DNA of 64,000 nt from the NCBI RefSeq assembly GCF_021347895.1, contig NC_067118.1, positions 41,721,255 to 41,785,254 on the forward strand. Reading direction: 5' to 3'. The position numbers and the translations under genes were made by a program. The notes under the pieces were generated by a model. The model worked only from the letters and a program-made list of their open reading frames with translations, ran no database searches and was not told the DNA's origin. Positions 1-33,647 of this stretch are shown piece by piece; the first letter of the stretch is position 1; each line of letters starts with the position of its first letter. This DNA comes from Acanthochromis polyacanthus (lineage: Eukaryota > Chordata > Actinopteri > Pomacentridae).

Positions 1-125
1 TTAAAGTGCAACCCGAGAACTGAAGCAGGAGAGAGAGAGGAGGAAAAACTCAGCTAAGTTTGCTTTTGGTTGCTTTGTTTTGCCGAATCTCTTTCACACG
101 TGGAGCTGATGATTTCCAGCCGGTT

Positions 126-153
126 CCTCCTCCTCCTCCTCCTCCTCCTCCTC
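126..153. repeat. (CCT)n microsatellite
   Basis: About nine uninterrupted CCT/TCC triplets, in intronic sequence. Confidence 0.95.
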
Positions 154-323
154 TTCATGTGTGGATGGAGGGAGGTGGGGGGGATGAAAAAGAAAGGTAA
201 AGGTAAATAAACAAACAATCAGCCGCAAGCTTGTTCTGGCTCTCCCTCTCTGTTGCCCCTCATTTGAAGCCTTATAAATCAGGCTTCCACCCCGAGACAG
301 GGTGTTAGCAGGCCTCCCAGACA

Positions 324-348
324 ACACACACACACACACACACACACA
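324..348. repeat. (AC)n microsatellite
   Basis: Twelve AC dinucleotides in intronic DNA. Confidence 0.95.
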
Positions 349-506
349 TGCACATACAACAAGAAAACACACACAGGTCTGCTGCTCATTAAATCCATGA
401 TCAGACCCTCGGTTGTGTGTATAAGAAAAGAGGCGGGGGGCAAAATGAGTGTATGAATACTGCCATGCTCAATATGTACACATTGCACTGTTCCTATATA
501 TGTATA

Positions 507-540
507 TGTGTGTGTGTGTGTGTGTGTGAGTGTGTGTGTT
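507..540. repeat. (GT)n microsatellite
   Basis: GT tract with a single AG interruption near 529. Confidence 0.9.
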
Positions 541-671
541 CAAAATCACCCCACCTGGATCTAAACTTTGCTGAATGTGTTCATAAAACACCTACAATAC
601 CTGTTGCAGCTCCACAGTTAACCCATGGCAAGTGCACTCGGCTGCAGGAGTGATATTGGGTGGAGACGTAG

Positions 672-694
672 GTGTGTGTGTGTGTGTGTGTGTG
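672..694. repeat. (GT)n microsatellite
   Basis: Short uninterrupted GT tract. Confidence 0.9.
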
Positions 695-1581
695 GCCTGG
701 TTAGTTTTCTGTGACTGTTTTCACACATAAAATGAAAGGCCTGGACTCTATCAAGCTGTGTGTTTAAGTTGCAAACTGGGTGCAGAAGAGACAGCAGCAG
801 CGTGTGAAGGATGGATAAGAATAATTTAGTTTTATTTCTAAGCTCCTCCACTAAACAGCATCACATTATTTGCTGCTGAATATCTTTTATTACAGGAACT
901 TATTTGCATAAACTGCTCTCACAATCAGCAAATGCATTTACATAAGCAGCAGCCACAGTTTTTATTTCAGGCTCGGCGCTTTTAAACACGAGGTTCTGAT
1001 GAATTATTTTTAGCCGGGCATTGTTAGGGGAGAGGGTAAACTCATACCTCTGTTACCTCAGCGTACGTCGGGCCTAAAACGGTTACGAGCAGTTGCATCC
1101 ACACCTCCATCCAGACCCGTTTGCATATTTACTCACCAAACTTGGCACCTGCACCCCCACCCACAAAAATACACCTTCTGCACGCGCTCAGTCAGACAAC
1201 AAGAGCACGGCCATTCACACTTTACGAGCTGGAGGGGGAAAAAACACACGAACGCGACGTTAGAAAGAGCAGCCGATTAGAGAAGTTCGCGAACTTTGCA
1301 CATCTAAAAATGTCAGACGGTTTGTTGGTTCTTCTCCATCACACCTCGGCTTCCTTCAGCAGACATTTGACTGTGATTAGGAGAGCAGAGAGTCAAGCTG
1401 GAGGTCAGCGCCGAGCCCAGGCCGGCTGATTGGTAGTTGTAATTAGAGGAGTTGCTCTGTCTCAGGCCGATTCTCCCTGGAGGATTCACACAGGCTCAGT
1501 ATCACGTGCAGCGCCGAAATCAGAGCTTCAACCCCGGTTTGGGGGTTTTCAGCCGCCCCCAGATCCTCCACCAACATCCAC

Positions 1582-1583
<2 letters not shown>

Positions 1584-1624
<41 letters not shown>
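1584..1624. repeat. (AC)n microsatellite
   Basis: About twenty AC units. Confidence 0.95.
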
Positions 1625-1628
<4 letters not shown>

Positions 1629-2276
1629 TCCAATGAACCAAGAACAGTTGTCTAATATACATTTGGCAAATCTGACAACTTCTTTACATTTCTCGCTCTC
1701 TGTGCTTCAAAATATGCCACAATTGACGATTTATCTTACAACTTAGCGAAGAACAGGTCGTGTTTCTCTCTGCAGAAAAACATAAAGCATTGCTGCACCC
1801 TCCTGCTTTTCCCATCACTGCTCATTTCACAATAAGCCCCCTCTTCTGTTCTTCTGCTCCTCCTTTTCCTCCTTCACCGCTACCTTCATTCTCTGTGAAA
1901 GCGGGTAACATGAGAGCCGCTCTCGGAGTCTCAGGGGGCTGTAGGGGTTACAAAGGGTGATCAATATGTGCCAGAGAAAGTCTTTAGACAAGTGAAAGAA
2001 GCCACAGTTTGTCTACTCCCTCCTCCTTTCCCCTCTTTGCCCTACTTGTTGTCAGGATTGACGAGGTTAGGTGGCCCTAACACCCGCTGACATGTTGGCT
2101 CTGTGCGTCTTAAAGTTAAATGACATCAAACTCCTGCCACGGCGGGCTTCTACCCTCCTGAGCCTCGCTGTAGCTGCACGGAACTTCCTTGAAAAATGTC
2201 GTTTAGTTGATTTTGAAGCTTCTTTTTTTGTTAAATAGATACTTTTCCTAATGTCTAACTCGTTGCTCTCCGACAG

Positions 2277-25086
<22,810 letters not shown>

Positions 25087-26040
25087 GCGAGAAAGAGAGA
25101 GAACAGGTGGGAGGAAGAGTAGGAGGAACATTAGTTTTGCAAACGGATAGAAACAAGAGAACTGACTGGACACGAGTAGCGGAAGGATGTGGAGGCCAGA
25201 GGAGAATTCATTGTCACATACATTCAAGATAGAAAGAGTGAGTTTGCGTGAATCTGTGTGTGTTTATTTGTTTGTTTGCGAGTGTGTGTTTGTGTACGAG
25301 AGAGAGAGCGGAGGGGAAGGATTGTCCCGAGGCAAGACTCTGTCAAAGAGAAAGCACTGCTAAGCTCCTGTTGATGTGAAGGACACGATGAATGCTTCTC
25401 ACTAGCATTGAAACTCTGCATTACTCTGATCCTCCCCAAGTGCACAAGGCTGACTGCAGCCCCACAGAGAGCCTGCAGCCCCACAGAGAGCCTGCAGGAG
25501 GCTCTCATGAAGACACTTAACGACTGATACGTCTCTAAAGTCTGTGTACACCGCCTACTGCAAACGTTGCAGCCTCAGCACTGCATTGGCACTGCATGTC
25601 CACAAGGTGGCGCTGTTTCACCAGGAACACGGTGGGCGTGTGCACACAACTGTCTCCAGGTTTCCTGGCCAGACAGAAGTGACTCATTCGCTGACCTTGT
25701 TTCAGTTTTTACAGCAGAATCAACATTAGCACCACATGTTACGTATGGAACTGACAGATCCTGTAGACTGTTGATTTTTGAATGATTACACAGAGAATGA
25801 TGTTCAAATGTGCTTTTAATGAGCTATCTGGGCCACTAGCCATCGTAATTTGGTTACTCAGTTTGATCACGCTGAAAATGAATTGAAATCACACTCAAAA
25901 AAATGAGGAAAGTCTTTCTCTGCTTGCTTATTTCATCGTCATTTGTTAATTTTATTTACTTTCTTTCCTCTTAGATACCACAGTATTGTTTCTTTGTAGG
26001 CACCACAGTGCTAAATTGTTAATATAATTATTTTAGAGAA

Positions 26041-26048
26041 GGACCAAA
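26041..26048 (+). promoter_or_regulatory. candidate miR-133 8mer site in prdm16 3'UTR
   Basis: GGACCAAA is the 8mer match to the miR-133 seed. In mammals miR-133 is known to repress Prdm16 through its 3'UTR. Here only the seed match is seen. Confidence 0.45.
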
Positions 26049-28285
26049 ATTGTATGATATTGTCATATGATGTACAAAATAACCTAGATGTTCATAGCAT
26101 GAGTGGTATGTGCCAAATAACCCATAGAAAATGTTTTGTTCTCTGACAATCATTTCATTTCCAAGGGGCTTGCATTTGCTGTCATAGTTTTTTTTTTCTT
26201 ATTACGCGCTTATATATTTGATTTCAGAAGTGTGTGTATGTATTTATTTTTGGTTGTTTTGTCATGACTGGAGGAGTGAAAATGAAGAAAAGTCATTTGT
26301 CCCTCTTTTCTCGTTGCTGAAGGAATGAACACCTATCAGAAGATGAAGGAGATTCTGAATCTCTGGTTTTGATGGGTTAGTGTGCCAAAATGGAGAGAAC
26401 CCATGAAATTCATTGTTTTTATTTATAGTGAAAGATAGCTGTAGTTAGTTTTAGAACTTATTTGGCATTGAAACGTCCTGCAGTGTTTAGTCTTTTTTTC
26501 TTTTTTGTCTTGTTTCAGTTCAACCATTTTACCCAGTAGGCTGAATGTGTCTTGTTCCAAATGATTCAAGTATTATTGGGGGGCAGACTTGGACACCTTT
26601 CACTATGAATGTCAGAAAAAGGGCATTACGTCGTCACACGGTTGAATCTGACTGCTTTCTACAACATCAAGCTCCGTTTTCCCCTCTTGCTTAACATTCG
26701 ATATGTGTAGTGTAACCAATGAAAATTCTTTTTGCAATGAGTTGTCCAATATTACACGGTCCAAAAGTGGAGAACACACACACACACATGCACGATGAAC
26801 ATGACAGAATCACTGGTTATGCAAGAAGAAAGGCAAGGACTGAAACCAAAACCAAAAGAAGAGAGTAAACTAATCCACAGATAGTATTAAAATGGACATC
26901 ATAATTCTGCTGGTCGGTCTATCACGTCATAAAGACTGTCTTGTTGATTCTGGACAGGGAGAACAGAAACACTTGATGACTGCTTCAGTTTAAATCCCTG
27001 TTGTTCCTCTGAGATCGTACTGAAGACTCATTCCATGCGGTCTACCAGGTAGCTGTGCCATGGAGGGTCATATACTGTAGATAGCTGCAGGAGGCGAGCA
27101 TTGTTGATCACTGTTCCTCCCTGCACACTGGGACTTTCAGAACTAGGCCTGATGCTGTATTTTCAAACTAGCACTTAAACCATATTGGGTCCAAGCCATA
27201 CATCGATCAGGCTTAGGTCTCCAGAAGGCAGATGCATTTTCCAACTGGTTTCAACAGACGAGCAGGTTGTGCTCAACACAGAGAGATAAGAAGAACATAA
27301 GCACTGTAATTTTTCTTCACGACAGCAGGTGGTAGTGTGATGCTTGGACTGCTGCATCATCTCATTTTTTCTAAAGACAGAAGTCTTTTTTATAATTCTA
27401 CTGAATGAGATTCCATTCACGGTAAACACGTTGTTTTACCACTTGTGGTTACAAAATGTAAAGACTCGGGTCACTAAGTTTTTAGGTTGACTATATGTAG
27501 TAATTCATGTCATGGACTACTGTAATAAGTACGCGCTGTGTAAAGCAAAGGAATTGAAGGCATTGAAGGTTTTTTTTTTCCATTTTGCCAACTTCAGCCT
27601 GGCAGATGGTCACTGAAATATGTTTCAGCATAATAGAACATGGTTGCTGTTTGCCCCCACTGTTACAGGAGAAAGTAAAAAATATACATTGTTTCTTTTT
27701 AACTGTATAGTATTTTAAAGAATGAAAAACAATGGTGCATTTGTCTGAAGAAAAAATCATTGAAAAATATGGGTTTAAATGGATGGTGCTTGTTTTGTTT
27801 AAATCTGAGTTGTGTATCGCCTCTGTTATGTTTATTGAAAACAAACAAAAAAAGTTATTGTGCATGACGTGTTTAGCAGTCATAATGATGTCCATTTGTG
27901 AAATGTGTATCAAATCAAAAAATGAGGAAAAAAAAAGAAAAGTAAAAAAAATAATAAATCCGTAGATGCACTTATTGTACATGTGGCTAGGTTTAGTAGG
28001 TTTGACTTCAAGTTCTGACTGCCTTACGGTGTTTGGGCAGGTGGTTCTGAAAGACATAGAGAGGACTTTTGGGAGAAGACATAATGAAAAACAATAAAGG
28101 ATTGTAGAATAATATTGAACAATTCTGAAATTGCAGTTCTTTTGATGCTTGTGATTATTGCAGATGTACTTTAGAGAAATTTCATTGAAAAGATATGACT
28201 CTGATGTTAATTCTGTAGAATAGCAATGTATACCAAATGTAATCTTTCCAATGCTATGAAGAATTTATACATGAAATTGATATGC

Positions 28286-28291
28286 AATAAA
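28286..28291 (+). terminator. poly(A) signal, probable distal site of prdm16
   Basis: AATAAA followed within 40 nt by TGTGTGTTTG. An upstream alternative AATAAA is at 28093-28098. Confidence 0.6.
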
Positions 28292-28607
28292 ACCTGTGTG
28301 CTTTTTAATTGGGATGCCTACTGTGTGTTTGTAAACTGTTAAGAGCATAAATATATAACCATAAACAAAGGAGAAAAGTATTTCCCTTTCCAGTTTATTA
28401 GTTGGAACCACCCAAATGGCAGCCAAGCCGCGCGAGACAACCCACAGCAACGAATTTAATTCTCTGCCAGGGTGGGTCTAGTTACCCTCCATAAGGCTCG
28501 AGGCTGGATTCTCCTAAAACTGGCCGGACCAATCACCATGAAGTGTAGAGTCAGAAGGCGGGCGTAACGAAGTGACGACAGAGGCGCGACGATTCTGACA
28601 GAAACAA

Positions 28608-28814
28608 CCGGCGCACAATAAACAGTTATCTTTCGACTCGGCTTTGGCCACAGTCCTTAAAGATTTGAAGCGAAAATTCAACTTGAAAGATAAACAAAGG
28701 ACGGCACCAAAGTGTTTCATTGAGAAGAAAGACGTATTTGGACTTATGCCGACAGGATATGGCAAATCCTTAATATACCAGTTGGCTCTGCGGCTCCGCT
28801 GGTTGGGAAGCTAA
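28608..28814 (+). pseudogene. RecQ-like helicase fragment (Walker A region)
   Basis: One + strand frame reads LATVLKDLKRKFNLKDKQ, then KKDVFGLMPTGYGKSLIYQL, and stops at TAA 28812-28814. The Q-motif-like KDKQ spacing followed by PTGYGKS (Walker A, motif I) is characteristic of RecQ-type DEAD/DEAH helicases. Only about 65 residues remain; motifs Ia-VI are absent downstream. Such fragments recur in fish genomes, often with mobile elements. It is probably a dead copy, although use as an exon cannot be excluded. Confidence 0.65.
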
Positions 28815-29281
28815 TGGGACTTAGCCACAATCCGCCGGTGCTCCAGGAACTACGTCAGCCTATTCGTTGCGTTGATTGGTTGTATACCTACCCAATTGCT
28901 GCAGAGGGATTTGATAGACAACCTTTTAGCCCGCCTCCCTCCCTGTTGAGCTTCCCTAGACCCTTGTGCCATCAGAAACATGGGTATAGCATGGCTAGGC
29001 TACCCAAATGGGTCATTTTTCAAACATTTGGTAATTCCAGATTTATAAATGTTACATTTGCTTCATTTCCCTACATTTCATCACAACAGAATAAAAGTGG
29101 GTTTTGAATTTTGCATTGAAATAGAAGAAGGATTAATAACCATAAGGGTCGCGGGGGGGCTGAAGCCTGTCCCAGTTGACTCGGGCGAAGACAGGGGACA
29201 CCCTGGACAGGTTGCCAGTCTGGAATAACCATAAAGGGAAAAATTAAAAAGATTGTATTCAACACTGGAAAAGTAGCTTTG
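28815..29281. other. intergenic, with dispersed repeat remnant at 29145-29225
   Basis: GGGTCGCGG-type sequence with CCTGTCCCAGTTGACTCGGG and GACACCCTGGACAGGTTGCC is a very common fish dispersed repeat. The rest is AT-rich. Confidence 0.55.
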
Positions 29282-32200
29282 TGTGACAAAAATGTCATAG
29301 TTTAGCATGTCGTCCAAAATATGACAAAAACGTCATAGTTTAGTATGTGGTCCAAAATGCGACAAAAATGTCATAGTTTAGTATGTCGTCCAAAATATGA
29401 CAAAAACGTCATAGTTTAGTATGTCGTCCAAAATGTGACAAAATCGTCATAGTTTAGTATGTCGTCCAACATGAGAAAAAAATGTCATAGTTTAGCATGT
29501 CGTCCAAAATATGATAAAAACGTCATAGTTTAGTATGTGGTCCAAAATGTGACAAAAACGTCATAGTTTAGCATGTGGTCCAAAATGCGACAAAAACGTC
29601 ATAGTTTAGTATGTCGTCCAAAATATGACAAAAACGTCATAGTTTAGTATGTCGTCCAAAATGTGACAAAAACGTCATAGTTTAGTATGTCGTCCAAAAT
29701 ATGACAAAAACGTCATAGTTTAGTATGTCGTCCAAAATGTGACAAAAACGTCATAGTTTAGTATGTCGTCCAAAATATGACAAAAACGTCATAGTTTAGT
29801 ATGTCGTCCAAAATGTGACAAAAACGTCATAGTTTAGTATGTCGTCCAAAATATGACAAAATCGTCATAGTTTAGTATGTCATCCAAAATATGACAAAAA
29901 CGTCATAGTTTAGTATGTCGTCCAAAATGTGACAAAAACGTCATAGTTTAGTATGTCGTCCAAAATATGACAAAAACGTCATAGTTTAGTATGTCGTCCA
30001 AAATGTGACAAAAACGTCATAGTTTAGTATGTCGTCCAAAATATGACAAAAACGTCATAGTTTAGTATGTCGTCCAAAATGTGACAAAAACGTCATAGTT
30101 TAGTATGTCGTCCAAAATATGACAAAAACGTCATAGTTTAGTATGTCGTCCAAAATATGACAAAAACGTCATAGTTTTAGTATGTCGTCCAAAATGTGAC
30201 AAAAACGTCATAGTTTAGTATGTCGTCCAAAATATGACAAAAACGTCATAGTTTAGTATGTCGTCCAAAATGTGACAAAAACGTCATAGTTTAGTATGTC
30301 GTCCAAAATATGACAAAAACGTCATAGTTTAGTATGTCGTCCAAAATGTGACAAAAACGTCATAGTTTAGTATGTCGTCCAAAATATGACAAAATCGTCA
30401 TAGTTTAGTATGTCATCCAAAATGAGAAAAAATGTCATAGTTTAGCATGTCGTCCAAAATGTGACAAAATCGTCATAGTTTAGTATGTCGTCCAAAATAT
30501 GACAAAATCGTCATAGTTTAGTATGTCGTCCAAAATGTGACAAAAACGTCATAGTTTAGTATGTCGTCCAAAATATGATAAAAACGTCATAGTTTAGTAT
30601 GTGGTCCAAAATGTGACAAAAACGTCATAGTTTAGTATGTGGTCCAAAATGCAACAAAATCGTCATAGTTTAGGATGTCGTCCAAAATGTGACAAAAACG
30701 TCATAGTTTAGTATGTCGTCCAAAATGCGACAAAATCGTCATAGTTTAGTATGTCGTCCAAAATATGACAAAAACGTCATAGTTTAGTATGTCGTCCAAA
30801 ATGTGACAAAAACGTCATAGTTTAGTATGTCGTCCAAAATGTGACAAAAACGTCATAGTTTAGCATGTGGTCCAAAATGCGACAAAAACGTCATAGTTTA
30901 GTATGTCGTCCAAAATGTGACAAAAACGTCATAGTTTAGTATGTCGTCCAAAATGTGACAAAAACGTCATAGTTTAGTATGTCGTCCAAAATGTGATAAA
31001 AACGTCATAGTTTAGTATGTGGTCCAAAATGTGACAAAAACGTCATAGTTTAGCATGTGGTCCAAAATGCGACAAAAACGTCATAGTTTAGTATGTCGTC
31101 CAAAATATGACAAAAACGTCATAGTTTAGTATGTCGTCCAAAATGTGACAAAAACGTCATAGTTTAGTATGTCGTCCAAAATGTGACAAAATCGTCATAG
31201 TTTAGTATGTCGTCCAAAATGTGACAAAAACGTCATAGTTTAGTATGTCGTCCAAAATATGACAAAAACGTCATAGTTTAGTATGTGGTCCAAAATGCGA
31301 CAAAAACGTCATAGTTTAGTATGTCGTCCAAAATGTGACAAAAACGTCATAGTTTAGCATGTGGTCCAAAATGCGACAAAAACGTCATAGTTTAGTATGT
31401 CGTCCAAAATATGACAAAAACGTCATAGTTTAGTATGTCGTCCAAAATGTGACAAAAACGTCATAGTTTAGTATGTCGTCCAAAATGTGACAAAAACGTC
31501 ATAGTTTAGCATGTGGTCCAAAATGTGACAAAAACGTCATAGTTTAGCATGTGGTCCAAAATGCGACAAAAACGTCATAGTTTAGTATGTCGTCCAAAAT
31601 ATGACAAAAACGTCATAGTTTAGTATGTCGTCCAAAATGTGACAAAAACGTCATAGTTTAGTAGGTCGTCCAAAATATGATAAAAACGTCATAGTTTAGT
31701 ATGTGGTCCAAAATGTGACAAAAACGTCATAGTTTAGCATGTGGTCCAAAATGCGACAAAAACGTCATAGTTTAGTATGTCGTCCAAAATGTGACAAAAA
31801 CGTCATAGTTTAGTATGTCGTCCAAAATATGACAAAAACGTCATAGTTTAGTATGTGGTCCAAAATGCGACAAAAACGTCATAGTTTAGTATGTCGTCCA
31901 AAATGTGACAAAAACGTCATAGTTTAGCATGTCGTCCAAAATGCGACAAAAACGTCATAGTTTAGTATGTGGTCCAAAATATGACAAAAACGTCATAGTT
32001 TAGCATGTGGTCCAAAATGCGACAAAATCGTCATAGTTTAGTATGTCGTCCAAAATATGACAAAAACGTCATAGTTTAGTATGTCGTCCAAAATGCGACA
32101 AAAACGTCATAGTTTAGTATGTGGTCCAAAATGCGACAAAAATGTCATAGTTTAGTATGTCGTCCAAAATGCGACAAAAATGTCATAGTTTAGCATGTCG

Positions 32201-32837
32201 TCCAAAATGTGACGAAATCGTCATAGTTTAGTATGCCGTCCAAAATGTGACAAAAACGTCACAGTTTAGTATGTCGTCCAAAATATGACAAAAACGTCAT
32301 AGTTTAGTATGTGGTCCAAAATGCGACAAAATCGTCATAGTTTAGTATGTCGTCCAAAATATGACAAAAACGTCATAGTTTAGTATGTCGTCCAAAATGC
32401 GACAAAAACGTCATAGTTTAGTATGTGGTCCAAAATGCGACAAAATCGTCATAGTTTAGTATGTCGTCCAAAATGTGACAAAAACGTCATAGTTTAGTAT
32501 GTCGTCCAAAATATGACAAAAACGTCATAGTTTGTTATGTGGTCCAAAATGAGAAAAAAATGTCATAGTTTAGTATGTGGTCCAAAATGCGACAAAAACG
32601 TCATAGTTTAGTATGTCGTCCAAAATGTGACAAAAACGTCATAGTTTAGTATGCCGTCCAAAATATGACAAAATCGTCATAGTTTAGTATGTCGTCCAAA
32701 ATGAGAAAAAAATGTCATAGTTTAGCATGTCGTCCAAAATATGACAAAAACGTCCTAGTTTAGTATGTCATCCAAAATATTGATAAAATGTCATAGTTTA
32801 GTATGTTGTCCAAAATATGGATAAAACGTCATAGTTT

Positions 32838-33010
32838 CCTCCGCCAAGGAGGTTATGTGACACCTGGCGTTTGTGTGTGTGTCTGTCTGTCTGTTAGCAA
32901 GATAACTCAAAAACGCCTTTGCAGATTCACATTAAATTTTCAGGGGATGTAGACTATGATAAGAGGAAGAGCTGATTTAATTTTGGTGGCAATCCTGAAA
33001 GGATTCTGGA
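32838..33010 (+). repeat. dispersed repeat inside satellite, copy 1
   Basis: Begins CCTCCGCCAAGGAGGTTATG and continues through GATAACTCAAAAACGCC and CAATCCTGAAAGGATTCTGG. This resembles a dispersed repeat common in fish genomes. The sequence at 37439 is a near-identical copy. Confidence 0.75.
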
Positions 33011-33102
33011 TCACTTTGAATTTTTTAGTATGTTTTCATATGTGGTCCAAAATAGGACAAAAACATCATAGGTTAGTATGTCGTCCAACAAATTTGAGCA
33101 AG

Positions 33103-33260
33103 GTGTCCAGATAGCTCAACTGGTTAAGAAGGTGATACATAAACACAACTGTGTCAGCGATGCAGGCTCGATTCCGGCTCATACTCCTTTACTGCATGGG
33201 TTTCCTGTTTTCCTCTCTATCTTTGGCGGAGGTCTGCACTCTCTGAGTGCTTTTCCTGTT
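33103..33260 (+). mobile_element. tRNA-derived SINE-like module A, copy 1
   Basis: A-box-like TAGCTCAACTGG is followed 40-50 nt later by B-box-like GGCTCGATTCC (33165-33175), the internal pol III promoter arrangement of a tRNA head. A short unrelated tail follows. It is duplicated at 37701. Confidence 0.7.
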
Positions 33261-33478
33261 TAGTATGTCGTCCAAAATATGGATAAAATGTCATAGTTTA
33301 GTATGTCGTCCAAAATGTGACAAAAACGTCATAGTTTAGTATGTCGTCCAAAATATGACAAAACGTCATAGTTTAGTATGTCGTCCAAACTATGGATAAA
33401 ATGTCATAGTTTAGCATGTCGTCCAAAATGTGACAAAATCGTCATACTTTAGTATGTCGTCCAAAACGTGGATAAAAG

Positions 33479-33647
33479 TGACGCCTGTATAGCTCAATGG
33501 GTTAAGCAGGTGAACCATGTACAGGGGCTGGTTTCCCATGCAGCGGTTTGGGTTCAAGTCCCGCTCACAGTCCTCTGCTGCGTGTTTCTCCTGTATCTCT
33601 CTTGCTTCATCTGTCCAATAAAGTTGAAAAAAGGCCATGGTCATGAC
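33479..33647 (+). mobile_element. tRNA-derived SINE module B, copy 1
   Basis: A-box TAGCTCAATGGGTTAAGC, B-box GGTTCAAGTCC (33551-33561) and the tail CCAATAAAGTTGAAAAAAGG match the layout of a common percomorph tRNA-derived SINE. It is duplicated at 38005. Confidence 0.8.

Larger units (their letters stand above)
1..2276 (+). other. prdm16 intron (5' part of gene, no exon seen)
   Basis: No stretch here resembles the N-terminal PRDM16 exons. The sequence is microsatellite-rich: a CCT tract and four AC/GT tracts. The only long reading frames are artefacts of CA/TG repeats. It is interpreted as the intron upstream of the exon at 2277. Confidence 0.6.
25087..28310 (+). other. prdm16: prdm16 3'UTR
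   Basis: There is no convincing coding potential downstream of the stop. Sequence is AT-rich and not repeat-laden. AATAAA hexamers occur at 28093-28098 and 28286-28291, the latter followed by a GU-rich stretch, so a UTR of about 3.2 kb is likely. A 19-bp tandem duplication lies at 25456-25493 and an AC run near 26776-26787. Confidence 0.7.

Noticed and set aside
27491..28057. 188-codon minus-strand frame in the prdm16 3'UTR
   Set aside because: Composition is that of translated AT-rich UTR (Phe, Ile, Lys rich) with no known motif.
33165..33175. Functional tRNA genes
   Set aside because: A and B boxes are present, but the acceptor stem does not close and the unit is duplicated with a SINE-type tail.
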